From Desulfobulbaceae bacterium (GTDB taxonomy: Bacteria; Desulfobacterota; Desulfobulbia; Desulfobulbales; SURF-16), in contig JAHLLM010000003.1 of assembly GCA_020444175.1 (NCBI GenBank), positions 1-64,000 of the forward strand: a stretch of DNA of 64,000 nt, given 5' to 3'. A program made the position numbers and the translations under genes. The notes under the pieces are model-generated. The model did not search any database and was not told where the DNA came from. It saw only the letters and a program-made list of their open reading frames with translations. Positions 1 to 8,920 of this stretch are shown in pieces (position 1 is the first letter of the stretch; each line of letters starts with the position of its first letter).

Positions 1-100
1 GCCTCGCAGGCCTGCTTGTCCAAATCTAAGGCACATCTGAATAGTTACGGCCTGGGGCTGAGGCCCATTTCGAGCCCTCGCTGAATAGATACATTTTTTT
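1..100. repeat. dispersed repeat copy, cut by window edge
   Basis: About 85 bp here, from roughly 16 to 100, match the reverse complement of 29845-29932 at about 90% identity by eye. Both copies carry the phrase CACATCTGAATA followed by GTTAC, and the phrase GAGGCCCATTTCGAGCCC. The other copy forms one side of an element bounded by inverted repeats at 29889-30052. The left side of this copy lies outside the window, so its full extent cannot be judged. No coding sequence is visible in it. Confidence 0.7.
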
Positions 101-125
101 TAAGTAATTAAGTTTAAAGTATTGC

Positions 126-155
126 GTTAAAGCCGCTCAGAAGAAGGGCTTTAAC
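126..155 (-). terminator. hairpin downstream of biotin carboxylase
   Basis: GTTAAAGCC at 126-134 and GGCTTTAAC at 147-155 form a perfect 9-bp stem with a 12-nt loop, 27 nt beyond the stop codon of the biotin carboxylase gene. On the minus strand the stem is not followed by a clean U run, so it may be only a weak or factor-assisted terminator. Confidence 0.45.
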
Positions 156-181
156 CCTAAAACATAAAACTTAAAACTCAT

Positions 182-1624
182 TTATATCGCGTAGGTATTT
201 TCCTTTTTATGATGAATCTCGGCAATAAGCCTGGCGATCTTGCTTCCCGCACTGGTATCAACCGTGTAATCAAAGAGCTGGGGATGGGTTTCAAGATAAG
301 AGGTGTTAAAGTCTCCTTTCTGGAAATCAGCATCGTTCACCAGATTCAAATAAAATGGAATAGTAGTTTTGGGCCCTGTAATGGTGTAATTGGTCAGACA
401 ACGCCGGAGCCGGTCAACTGTTTCGTTCCAGCTAAATCCGAAAACAGTCAGTTTTACCAGCAACGAATCGTACACCTCCGGAATGGTAAAACCCTGGTAG
501 ACGAAACCGTCAAGACGTACCCCGTAGCCACCCGGAGACCGGTAAACCGAAACGGTTTTACCACCTTCCGGCATGAAGTCATTCTGGGGATCTTCAGCAT
601 TGATACGAACCTCGATAGCATGGCCTCGTATTTGAATATCATCCTGGCTGAAAGAAAGTGTCTTGCCCAGTGCAAGTTTAATCTGCGTCCTGACAAGATC
701 GATACCTGTGATCATTTCGGTGACTGTATGCTCAACCTGGATCCTGGTATTAATTTCCATGAAATAGAAATTATAATCTTTATCCACCAGAAATTCGACT
801 GTGCCGGCATTAAAATAATTTGCCGCCTTGGCTGCCCGGACAGCTGTTTCACAGATGCGATCAAGAAGATCCTGATCCTTAATCATCGAGGGGGCAATCT
901 CGACCAGTTTCTGATTACGCCGCTGGATGGAGCAATCACGGGTTCCAAGGTGGATTGTTGTCCCCTCCTTATCGGCGATTACCTGAACCTCTACATGTTT
1001 GGGCGTCAGAACTACTTTTTCCAAAAAGACATTATCGTTATTAAAGGCGGCTTTTGCCTCGGAACGGGCAACAGGGAGCTGCTCTTTGAGCTGCTCATCG
1101 TTTTCAATAAGCCGTATTCCCCTGCCGCCGCCACCGGCTGTGGCTTTCAGCATAACAGGGTATTTATACTTAGCGCCAAACTCCAGGGCCACCTTCATGC
1201 CTTCGTCACCTGGAGGAAGATTATCCGTACCCGGAACCATGGGAATGTTGGCCTCAGCCATGATCTTTCTGGCAATTACCTTGTCGCCCAGATCACGGAT
1301 AACATCATGGGATGGGCCGATAAAGATAATTCCGGCCTCCTCACAAGCCTTTGAAAAATTTGGATTCTCAGCCAAAAAACCGTACCCGGGGTGGATGGCA
1401 TCCACTCCGTGATTTTTGGCGGCTTTGATGATGGTCTCAATGCTCAGGTAGTCCGAGCGGGGTCCATCACCAATCCAGACAGCCTCATCAGCCACACGTA
1501 TGTGGAGTGCAGCGCTATCCGGCGTTTCATAGATTGCAACCGCCGTATGTCCAAGCTCTTGAATAGCGCGAATGATGCGCAATGCAATCTCACCTCGATT
1601 TGCTACCAATATCTTCTTTTTCAA
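182..1624 (-). CDS. accC: biotin carboxylase subunit (acetyl-CoA or pyruvate carboxylase)
   Basis: A 480-residue ATP-grasp enzyme that carboxylates biotin on a carrier protein using ATP and bicarbonate. The N-terminal biotin-carboxylase fold starts KKILVANRGEIALRI. The glycine-rich ATP loop KATAGGGGRGIR lies near residue 160, the catalytic region RDCSIQRRNQK near 230, and EINTRIQVEHTVTE near 295, followed by EVRINAEDP. The protein is slightly longer than typical AccC (about 447 residues) and is close in size to free-standing subunit A of two-subunit pyruvate carboxylases, so the acyl substrate is open. No carboxyltransferase or biotin-carrier gene is in the window. A 106-bp tandem repeat occupies the probable leader region upstream. 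The family call is firm and the choice of pathway is not. Confidence 0.92.
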   Translation of the reverse strand: MKKKILVANRGEIALRIIRAIQELGHTAVAIYETPDSAALHIRVADEAVWIGDGPRSDYLSIETIIKAAKNHGVDAIHPGYGFLAENPNFSKACEEAGIIFIGPSHDVIRDLGDKVIARKIMAEANIPMVPGTDNLPPGDEGMKVALEFGAKYKYPVMLKATAGGGGRGIRLIENDEQLKEQLPVARSEAKAAFNNDNVFLEKVVLTPKHVEVQVIADKEGTTIHLGTRDCSIQRRNQKLVEIAPSMIKDQDLLDRICETAVRAAKAANYFNAGTVEFLVDKDYNFYFMEINTRIQVEHTVTEMITGIDLVRTQIKLALGKTLSFSQDDIQIRGHAIEVRINAEDPQNDFMPEGGKTVSVYRSPGGYGVRLDGFVYQGFTIPEVYDSLLVKLTVFGFSWNETVDRLRRCLTNYTITGPKTTIPFYLNLVNDADFQKGDFNTSYLETHPQLFDYTVDTSAGSKIARLIAEIHHKKENTYAI

Positions 1625-1666
1625 GAAATCACCTCATATAATCAATTTGTTTAATAAACAAATACC

Positions 1667-2011
1667 TAACCGCAGCATAGCTGGACTCTGTTCAATACCC
1701 CTTTGAAAGGTTTAAGACTCTCATGAATTAGCCATGTTCTCTCATTTCACACAGCCGAACTCCTTGTAGGCAAACCCTTAGTTCCCCAAAAAAAGAATCT
1801 AACCTCAGCATAGCTGGATAAAATTCTTGGGGGTTGACCTTGTTCTCTCATTTCACGCAGCCGAATTCCTGGTAGGCAAACCCGTAGACCCGCAAAAAAA
1901 GAATCTAACCTCAGCATAGCTGGATAAGATTCTTGGGGGTTGACCTTGTTCTCTCATTTCACGCAGCCGAATTCCTGGTAGGCAAACCCGTAGACCCGCA
2001 AAAAAAGAATC
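1667..2011. repeat. tandem repeat, three units (133, 106, 106 bp)
   Basis: Units are 1667-1799, 1800-1905 and 1906-2011. Units 2 and 3 differ at about one base. Unit 1 shares the start (AGCATAGCTGGA), the block TTCTCTCATTTCAC and the end (CAAAAAAAGAATC) but has a divergent, longer middle. Each of units 2 and 3 contains a short hairpin (CAGC-ATA-GCTG) and the pair GATTCTT/AAGAATC that could close a larger stem. The array lies 43 bp upstream of the biotin carboxylase start, so it would be in its 5' leader if the promoter is further upstream. It has no open reading frame. Confidence 0.9.
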
Positions 2012-2304
2012 TAAACATTATTCGGGCATGAAAAAAACTATATAACGAAATCTCACTCGCCATAACCTGACAACATAAGACTTCCTCTTTGAAAGATCAG
2101 AATGAATCCAAGGAGAACAGAGGAGAAACAAAGATGGTCAAGATTTTCAAAACATAAACTTTTTTAAAGTAACAGAGGCTTTTTAATTTGGCAAGAAGAA
2201 TAAATCAAAAAGCCAAACCAGCACTTTTGGCAAGGAAAGCTGCCATGGCAATAACATCCAGGAACAGTAAAGCGGCTCACCCGGAAACGGAAAACACTTA
2301 CAAA
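2012..2304. other. intergenic region between repeat array and recD
   Basis: AT-rich sequence with no convincing gene. A plus-strand open frame starting at 2188 mostly overlaps the end of recD and has no family signature. Promoter elements for the leftward biotin carboxylase gene would be expected here, but none could be assigned with confidence. Confidence 0.4.
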
Positions 2305-4017
2305 CTATCCCTCCCCGGCCAGCGCTCTTTCCAGGCCGGATCTTCGTATTGTCCTCTGTTTTACCGCCTCCACAAAAACATCTTTATCGCCCCAGATTTC
2401 AATGGATTTTACCGCACGTGTTATACCTGTATAAACGAGTTCACGGCAGAGAACCTGGGACATTGTCGCTGGGATGAGAAGCACTACATGGTCAAACTCC
2501 GATCCCTGGCTTTTATGAACAGTCATGGCAAAGGCTGATTCATGTTCGGGCAATCTTGCCGGCAGAAGCTTCAGCACATGATCTCCCTCAGCAAAACAGG
2601 CTTTTAAAGCGCCATCCGCTTCCTTATCTCGGAGAATAAGCCCGGTATCTCCATTATAGAGCTGCAATCCATAATGATTTCTGAGTATCATAATTTGCCG
2701 GCCATTATAAAAGATGTCGTCATTATCGGCAAAAATCCGTCCAGCAATACGATTCACATTTTCAACCCCGGAATCGCCTTTTCGAAGTGCTGCCAGGACC
2801 GCGAACTCTCCCATTAAAGACAAGGCCTCATTGGCAGAAACCGCCCCTTGAATTTTATCATGTTGTTTTTTGAGATACAGGGAGATATGGTGCTCAAAAA
2901 GATCCTGCGTTCCTGCAAAATCACGCCAGACAACATCGGGCAATGCATTATCCAGTAAAACATCCAGCGCTCCCTGCCCATCCCCCTGATTAACTAAACG
3001 GCTCAAGGCGCCAATGCCGCTGTCATGACCGAAACGCCAGCTTGTTTTTAATTCCGCCAGGGCATCGGTAAGCCCTCCCCGAGCCAACCCTTTGCAGATA
3101 TCTCCAAGAACAGAACCAGGCTGCACCGAGGCCAACTGATCGCGGTCTCCCAGCAACAAAAGCGCGCAGTGCTCAGGAAGAGCGTCCATAAGGGCTGCCA
3201 TAAGGGGTAAATCAACCATGGACGCCTCATCCACCACAACAAGGCTTGCAGGAAGCGGATTTTTGGCATGATAATGCCATCCCTGTGACGATCTTCCCAG
3301 CAGACGATGCAGGGTAACTGCTTCCTCAGGTATGGCCTCTTTCACCTCCGGGGAACAGTCAAGCAGGAGCTTGGCGTGGCGTATCGAATCCTGCAATCTG
3401 GCAGCAGCCTTGCCGGTTGGCGCAGCAAGAAAAAGAGTGCTTTCACTTTGATTCTGTTCAAGATAGAGAACCAGCATCCGGGCTACGGTTGTGGTTTTCC
3501 CGGTTCCCGGACCTCCGGTGATGACGCAGAATTTTCGACAGAGGGCTTTACGAACAGCCTCCTTTTGCCAGTCTGTCTCCGTATTTGCCGATGTCGATTC
3601 CCGGCCAAATATTCTGTCCAGCCCGGCATCAAGCCTTTCCACATTAAGCCAGCCCGGTGTCTTGCGGCATTTTTCCAGGACAAAATCGGCCACCTTTTTC
3701 TCATAGAGCCAGTAGCGCTGCAAGTAAAGCAGCGTATCATCCAGAATAAGAGGTTTCCACTCTCCCGGTTCACCCACAACACCGCTTGACAACAACGTCT
3801 GCCGCCACGCCCCTGCATCCGGGCAGCGAACTTCTCCATCAGGCAGAAGAACATCCGCGTCTGACAACTCCGCCAGGTCAATGCAAATATGGCCAGCGGA
3901 AGTATGCCGACTGATGAGCTGCGCTGCGATACGCAATTCGTCAGAAGGCGTATCAGCCAGTCGCCCAAGATAATCGGCAAAATGCGATCCAAGGAGATGA
4001 GTCTGGTCTATTTCCAT
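2305..4017 (-). CDS. recD: exodeoxyribonuclease V alpha subunit (RecD helicase)
   Basis: A 570-residue superfamily 1B 5'-3' helicase, the fast motor of the RecBCD double-strand-break resection complex. Walker A reads GGPGTGKTTTVARM near residue 170. Walker B is DEASMVDLPLM near 265, followed by LLLGDRDQL (motif III). The C-terminal motifs include FAMTVHKSQGSEFDHV and LVYTGITRA (motifs V/VI). The length is typical. Its start overlaps the end of recB by 10 bp, so the two are translationally coupled. The third subunit, recC, is on the same strand but about 14 kb upstream, which is an unusual split. Confidence 0.95.
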   Translation of the reverse strand: MEIDQTHLLGSHFADYLGRLADTPSDELRIAAQLISRHTSAGHICIDLAELSDADVLLPDGEVRCPDAGAWRQTLLSSGVVGEPGEWKPLILDDTLLYLQRYWLYEKKVADFVLEKCRKTPGWLNVERLDAGLDRIFGRESTSANTETDWQKEAVRKALCRKFCVITGGPGTGKTTTVARMLVLYLEQNQSESTLFLAAPTGKAAARLQDSIRHAKLLLDCSPEVKEAIPEEAVTLHRLLGRSSQGWHYHAKNPLPASLVVVDEASMVDLPLMAALMDALPEHCALLLLGDRDQLASVQPGSVLGDICKGLARGGLTDALAELKTSWRFGHDSGIGALSRLVNQGDGQGALDVLLDNALPDVVWRDFAGTQDLFEHHISLYLKKQHDKIQGAVSANEALSLMGEFAVLAALRKGDSGVENVNRIAGRIFADNDDIFYNGRQIMILRNHYGLQLYNGDTGLILRDKEADGALKACFAEGDHVLKLLPARLPEHESAFAMTVHKSQGSEFDHVVLLIPATMSQVLCRELVYTGITRAVKSIEIWGDKDVFVEAVKQRTIRRSGLERALAGEG

Positions 4018-7000
4018 TCCTGCGCCACGAGTGTTTCACTTAATCCTGCCACAAGCCCGGCATCAGGCCGATCATAAAAAATACCATAATCCCTGCTGCC
4101 CTGCTCTGCCTGAACTCCCCTTAGAAAAACGTAAAAAACGCCGCCAAAATGCTCCTCAAAATGATACTTTGCCAATCTCTGCTGCAGATACTGGTGCAGG
4201 GCTATGGAATAGAGAAGATACTGCAGGATGTATTTCTCACGAACCATCACCTCCTGCAGCAAACCGGATTGATAGCAGCTTTTATCAAATCCCAGAAAAT
4301 TCGATTTCCAGTCAACTATGTAAAACCGACCGTTATGTTCAAAGACAAGGTCGATAAATCCTTTCAGGAAACCCTTTTCAGTTGCAAACTCAAGAGATGA
4401 CGCCGTTGCATCAGCCATTCCAAAAGCGGAAAAAAGAGTGCCGACAGAGCGGGCGCGGACTGCGGAAAGAGGGAAATAGAATTCAAGTTCATTTAAGCGG
4501 CTTTCCATGCCGACATTTTGCAAGGCAAACTCCGAATCCGGTAAAAGGGGCACAGAGAGAACGTTTTTTACCATATTCCAGATAGGAGCCAGCCATTTTT
4601 CGTCAAACCGGTAGGCAGTCAGTTTTTTCAGGATCAGCTCTCTGCATATGTCCGGCTCACTCTTGACAAGAGTAAAGTCAAGATGCTCAAATATTTCATG
4701 CATGAAAACACCGGGGCCGGCACCTTTGGGGAATGAAAAAATGGAATTCTCTTCACTTGCCCCTTTTTCATCCGGACCGGCAAGCATTTTTCTTTTCTCA
4801 TGGCTTGTCATGCGGGCAATTGCCGAAAAACTGGAAACCTGTAAATTCCGGACAACTTTCCCGTCAAAAAGCGGGCATCCATCAACACTCTCCTGCCCGG
4901 CAGGGAGTTCCGCCACACCCGGTTCATCTTCACCAAACTGCGCAAGATGTATTGTTCCCTGCGACTTATTGACAACATCCTGCAGCTCAGCAGCTATCTG
5001 GTCATCCGTGATATTTTTAAACCGTTTTTTTAAGGCAGCCAAATCATCTTGACCGCGCAAAAGCCAGGCAAGGGCCGAACTTTCCGCCCCGTTAAAACCT
5101 CCCCAGACAAGATAGCATCGATTGATTGCCCGGGTCAGAGCCACATAAAGCAGACGCATATTTTCAGCAAGCTCTTCCTCTTTTGCCAACTCCTTGAAAA
5201 AATCCTGCTCCGCCGAACCAAGATCCAGAGCCGGTCTGTTGTCATCGTCACGCAGATGAAAGGAAAAGGCCCCGGAGGGATTTCGGACACCAGACCAGGT
5301 GAAAGGGCAGAAAACAACAGGATACTGCAGTCCTTTGGAACGATGGATGGTAACAATCTGCACCCTTTCTCCATCGCTTTCAAGTCTCAGCTGATACTCC
5401 TCCACGGATTTTTGCCTGCCGGAAATCCTGTCGGCAAGCCAGGCACGCATCAGAGCCATGGAAGCCTTTTCACTATGCTCATACTGGTGCAGGGCCTCTC
5501 CAAGGTGAAGAAGATTCGTCAAGCGCCTCTCTCCATCGTCGAAACGCAGCAGCTGCTCCCGAACATTTTCATGCTCAAGCAGCCGCCGAAACAAGGATAT
5601 AAATCCTTTTTCCTGCCAGCTCTTGTGATACTTGCCAAAAACCGTAAACCAGCGGCTCAATTTTTCCTCGTCTTGCTCAAACTCCTTGAACATAAAGCAG
5701 GAGCCTGCCAGGATATCCGTTGACACGGCAGCACGCACCGCGCGTTCATCGCCCGGAAAGGCTACTGCGTCAAGTACGCACTGCAACTGCAGAGCTTCGC
5801 GGGACGCAAAGAGATCATCCGCACTCTGGACAACCGATGCAACTCCCTTCTCCGCAAGGGCTTTCTGCACTAACTGCGCTTCACTGTTCTCCCGGACAAG
5901 CACGGCAATATCCATGGGGCAAAGGGGTCTGTCACCAATAAGGGCCTTTTGCTTTACGCCAAGAGAAAGAAGACGACAGATTTCCGCGGCAAGTGGTGCA
6001 AGAATTCCGTCTTTTGCATCCTGCTTATTCAGGAGCTTTTTCTCCCAATTTCTACGCCGTATCTGCCAAAGCTGAAAAGGAGCCTCCCGGCAGCCGTTTA
6101 TCGTCAGCACGTTTCTTTTCTTTATATCGGCTGCGGCGACACCTGAAAAGGCTATTTCCCTGAAAAGAAAAGGATTGTCTGCTGCTGAAAAAAGAGTATT
6201 TACCGCCCTGACGAGCCCGGGCTCGGACCGGTAATTATGTTCAAGTGCCCATTGGGAATCGACATCCCTGCCTGCTTTCATATACGCGAATATATCCGCT
6301 CCGCGAAAACTGTAGATCGCCTGTTTGGGATCGCCGATAATGTAAAGCAAACTCCCCTGCCCGTTCCTGTATAAAGTTGAAAAAATATCATACTGCACAG
6401 GATCGGTATCCTGAAACTCATCAATAAGTGCAGCCGGGAAACGATTTCGAATCAGGGACATGAGAAATTGTCGATGGGGGCCTTGTAATCCCTGCTGCAG
6501 CCGATTCAACAAATCATCATAGGCAAAAACGTTTTTTTGGTTTTTCCGGAGATCAAACTCCGTCATGGCAAAAGCAGCCGCTTCCTGCTGCACAGCAATG
6601 AGACATCTGTGAAAAAGGTCCTGCAATCCGCTATGGGCATCATACACATCCTGACATATATCAAAAAATGGATGGGAAGGAGGAATGCCTTTTTTTTTCG
6701 TGGCCCGACAGAGGGACTGCGATGTGAATTTCTCAAAGCTCTCTGTCAATGCCCCCCGGTACGGGGCATGTGCAGTACAGAACACCTCCATCTCAGCAAG
6801 CCAAACAGGAATCTTGTCCGGCTTGTATGAGTTTTTATTCAAAGGAGACGGATCGGCACAGAGCAAATCCCTGACTTCATTTTTTGCAGAAGGCCAGGCA
6901 TCAAAAAGACGCTGAAGATTCCTTCCTACCTCCTGCTCCAGCCGGAGCAGATCGCCATTTTGCATGATTGCATCCAGCCAACCCTCTTTGACTAGAGGCA

Positions 7001-7574
7001 GAAAAAGCAAGCCGGGCCGCACCTTTTTCAGAAGGGAAAAAAGAGCTTCAGGTTGCAGCTTACCGCGGGCAAAGGTAAGAAAAGAGGGGGGAAATCTCTC
7101 GACCTGCCTGCGCCAGAAATCCGCAGCAACTTCATAAAGGACATCATCAAGATCAGGAACCAGTTCCGTATCAAAAAGGGCGCCGCTTTCCAGGGAATTC
7201 TCCCGGAGCATTTTTTGGCAAAAGGCATGAATGGTAAAAATTGCCGCTTCGTCAAAATTCTGAAGTGCGCTTAAAAGCCGTTTTGCCGCCTTTTCATGAT
7301 TGATCTCCCTTTCAAGAAGCTGCGTCTCAAAATCATCTTTCCCTTTTCCTGATTCAAAGGCCAGAAGGCAGTTCTGCACCATCTGCCGGACGCGTATGCG
7401 GAGATCTTCCGTTGCCGCCTTGGTATAGGTCACAACGAGAATCTGACCGACATCGAGCTTTTTCTCAATAAGCAGACGGACAAAAAGACAGGAAATAGTA
7501 TAGGTTTTGCCGGTTCCGGCACTGGCTTCAATGAGATGAAAACCGCTCAGCGGATAGCGCATCAACTGTGACAT
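4008..7574 (-). CDS. recB: exodeoxyribonuclease V beta subunit (RecB helicase-nuclease)
   Basis: A 1188-residue UvrD/Rep-type 3'-5' helicase with a C-terminal nuclease. Walker A, EASAGTGKTYTIS, is near residue 16, the DEFQDTDP Walker B near 390, and GDPKQAIYSFRGAD just after it. Motifs VQIVTIHRSKGLQYPVV and LLYVALTRA follow around 740-810. The nuclease domain has the RecB signature GFIDLVF...IVDWKSN near 1060-1080, so the metal-binding aspartates and the lysine are present. The start ATG lacks an obvious Shine-Dalgarno sequence. It is the upstream partner of recD. Confidence 0.95.
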   Translation of the reverse strand: MSQLMRYPLSGFHLIEASAGTGKTYTISCLFVRLLIEKKLDVGQILVVTYTKAATEDLRIRVRQMVQNCLLAFESGKGKDDFETQLLEREINHEKAAKRLLSALQNFDEAAIFTIHAFCQKMLRENSLESGALFDTELVPDLDDVLYEVAADFWRRQVERFPPSFLTFARGKLQPEALFSLLKKVRPGLLFLPLVKEGWLDAIMQNGDLLRLEQEVGRNLQRLFDAWPSAKNEVRDLLCADPSPLNKNSYKPDKIPVWLAEMEVFCTAHAPYRGALTESFEKFTSQSLCRATKKKGIPPSHPFFDICQDVYDAHSGLQDLFHRCLIAVQQEAAAFAMTEFDLRKNQKNVFAYDDLLNRLQQGLQGPHRQFLMSLIRNRFPAALIDEFQDTDPVQYDIFSTLYRNGQGSLLYIIGDPKQAIYSFRGADIFAYMKAGRDVDSQWALEHNYRSEPGLVRAVNTLFSAADNPFLFREIAFSGVAAADIKKRNVLTINGCREAPFQLWQIRRRNWEKKLLNKQDAKDGILAPLAAEICRLLSLGVKQKALIGDRPLCPMDIAVLVRENSEAQLVQKALAEKGVASVVQSADDLFASREALQLQCVLDAVAFPGDERAVRAAVSTDILAGSCFMFKEFEQDEEKLSRWFTVFGKYHKSWQEKGFISLFRRLLEHENVREQLLRFDDGERRLTNLLHLGEALHQYEHSEKASMALMRAWLADRISGRQKSVEEYQLRLESDGERVQIVTIHRSKGLQYPVVFCPFTWSGVRNPSGAFSFHLRDDDNRPALDLGSAEQDFFKELAKEEELAENMRLLYVALTRAINRCYLVWGGFNGAESSALAWLLRGQDDLAALKKRFKNITDDQIAAELQDVVNKSQGTIHLAQFGEDEPGVAELPAGQESVDGCPLFDGKVVRNLQVSSFSAIARMTSHEKRKMLAGPDEKGASEENSIFSFPKGAGPGVFMHEIFEHLDFTLVKSEPDICRELILKKLTAYRFDEKWLAPIWNMVKNVLSVPLLPDSEFALQNVGMESRLNELEFYFPLSAVRARSVGTLFSAFGMADATASSLEFATEKGFLKGFIDLVFEHNGRFYIVDWKSNFLGFDKSCYQSGLLQEVMVREKYILQYLLYSIALHQYLQQRLAKYHFEEHFGGVFYVFLRGVQAEQGSRDYGIFYDRPDAGLVAGLSETLVAQEWK

Positions 7575-7963
7575 GTTTTTTGAACCAAAGACTCAAGAGT
7601 AGCTCTGCCAAGGCAAAGAGGATAAAAAAAAGCGATTGGGAATATGCGGGTTTTGAATGCCAACCCAATGGCTGATTTCTATGAAAACGGCAATAGTAAA
7701 ATGCAAAACTGAGTTTAAATATGCTTTGACAAGAAAATCAAAACATTTTTTGTGCGCATTTTTGTCACACTCATCAACTGAGCATGTCAGCTTACCAATG
7801 ACTGCTGAAACAAAGTGTACATTATCACAAAGCGGACAGTATATACACAGCAGGAAGAATGAACAAAAAAGGCAGAAACATATGAATGCCTCTGCCTTTC
7901 TCTGTTCTGCTTATTTACCAGACTGAAATTTAACGAGATACCACCTTTTGGCGATCTCGCATT
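7575..7963. other. 389-bp intergenic region
   Basis: Contains the terminator at 7865-7899 and an unremarkable plus-strand frame (7657-7926) without ribosome binding site or family resemblance, judged non-coding. The region just upstream of recB (7575-7700) should hold its promoter, but nothing specific was recognised. Confidence 0.4.
7865..7899 (-). terminator. Rho-independent terminator of the 7964-8581 gene
   Basis: On the minus strand AAAGGCAGA and TCTGCCTTT pair as a 9-bp stem, and the 3' arm runs into six U residues. It lies 64 bp past the stop codon of the secreted protein gene and would protect recB from readthrough. Confidence 0.75.
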
Positions 7964-8581
7964 TTAGTGAGTATGACCATCGTCACCTCCACCACCGGGA
8001 TCGGTCGTCCCGGGAAAGGCAGAGACAAGATTGAGATGTGTGGCAAGGTCAAGCCCTGGGGTGACTAAAATTTCTTCGCTTCCATGCCTGAAAACAAATG
8101 TATCCTTTGCGGTAAGTTCAAGAAAATACCCGTGGTACATCATCCCTTCCATCAAGTCGCCGGCCATTGCCGGGCCATCCAGCCAATGGAAATGACTGTA
8201 TCCGCCAGGTTGCGGAATATCATCGCGGGAGTGCACCTGCCAGAGAGGATGGTCCCCGCTTTCATGATACACAAAAGAAGCATGGCCGGGAACACCCTTT
8301 AATGACCAGCCAACAGTACAGTCGGCAAGCTCATCAAAGCAGTCCGTATGCTGCGCGATGGGGTATCCGTCTGCAGTATATTCACCGGTGAACTCTATGT
8401 ACAAAAAGCCTTTCAACTCACCGTCCGGCATGACTTTTGTCTGCTGATGGGTGTCGAGATGATTGCCAAACACAAAATCGTAGGGAGCCTGCTGGTCGCG
8501 CCACTCGGCGCCAGTGGCCAATGCAGCACCTGCTGTTAAAAAAAACGCTCCAATCACGCTGATTGCAATTTGCTTCTTCAT
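7964..8581 (-). CDS. secreted protein of unknown function
   Basis: A 205-residue exported protein. A clear signal peptide (MKKQIAISVIGAFFLTAGAALA) is preceded by a strong ribosome binding site, TAGGAGG on the minus strand at 8589-8595. The mature part is rich in His, Asp and aromatic residues, has one possible disulphide pair in CFDELADC, and ends in a glycine-rich tail with DDGHTH. The acidic and histidine residues could bind metal, but that is speculation. No family was recognised. It is a single gene with its own terminator, divergent from the gene at 8921. Confidence 0.8.
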   Translation of the reverse strand: MKKQIAISVIGAFFLTAGAALATGAEWRDQQAPYDFVFGNHLDTHQQTKVMPDGELKGFLYIEFTGEYTADGYPIAQHTDCFDELADCTVGWSLKGVPGHASFVYHESGDHPLWQVHSRDDIPQPGGYSHFHWLDGPAMAGDLMEGMMYHGYFLELTAKDTFVFRHGSEEILVTPGLDLATHLNLVSAFPGTTDPGGGGDDGHTH

Positions 8582-8776
8582 CAGTTTTCCTCCTAAGGAG
8601 ATAAATTCGTCATTCCGACTGATTTTGTACCCAGTCGGTTGATCACCATATAGCTCTCATTGATCTTTAATAATTCAATTACTATGCCAGAAGCACCAGG
8701 AAGCTTAACACACTGAAATAAAAAAAAATTCCAGACAACGAAATAGAAAATTTGCAGCTATGCCAATAAACGAAGA

Positions 8777-8806
8777 GAATATTCTTCAATTGACTGAAGA
8801 ATATTC
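8777..8806. promoter_or_regulatory. perfect 12-bp inverted repeat in divergent promoter region
   Basis: GAATATTCTTCA (8777-8788) and TGAAGAATATTC (8795-8806) are perfect inverted copies separated by ATTGAC. The site lies between two divergent genes (starts at 8581 and 8921), so an operator or RNA hairpin is more likely than a terminator. A weaker inverted pair, CCGACTG/CAGTCGG, is at 8615-8638, closer to the leftward gene. Confidence 0.5.
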
Positions 8807-8824
8807 TTTGATTTTCTGCACCTT

Positions 8825-8842
8825 CCTTGACTTACATCAAGG
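8825..8842 (+). promoter_or_regulatory. CRP/FNR-family-like operator
   Basis: The 18-bp palindrome CCTTGA-CTTACA-TCAAGG contains TTGAC-N4-ATCAA, the form bound by FNR/HcpR-type regulators. Its centre is about 87 bp upstream of the start codon at 8921, a usual place for activation. Regulator identity is inferred from the motif only. Confidence 0.5.
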
Positions 8843-8920
8843 TTTATTATGGAACTTGCTGTAAGCTGGTCATGAATGCCCCAGAACATCTTTACTCACA
8901 GAAAATCAGGAGTAGACAGA

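Noticed and set aside
209-1354. 381-codon plus-strand frame opposite the biotin carboxylase gene
   Set aside because: It is the antisense of a well-conserved ATP-grasp gene, with no ribosome binding site and no domain.
1667-2011. CRISPR array
   Set aside because: The units are 106-133 bp and directly adjacent, with no spacer between short repeats, and no cas genes are near.
1800-2011. c-di-GMP or other known riboswitch in the tandem repeat
   Set aside because: The blocks do not match the conserved positions of the GEMM, THF or glycine classes that I could recall.
7657-7926. 89-codon plus-strand frame
   Set aside because: It runs through a minus-strand terminator and lacks a ribosome binding site and any signature.
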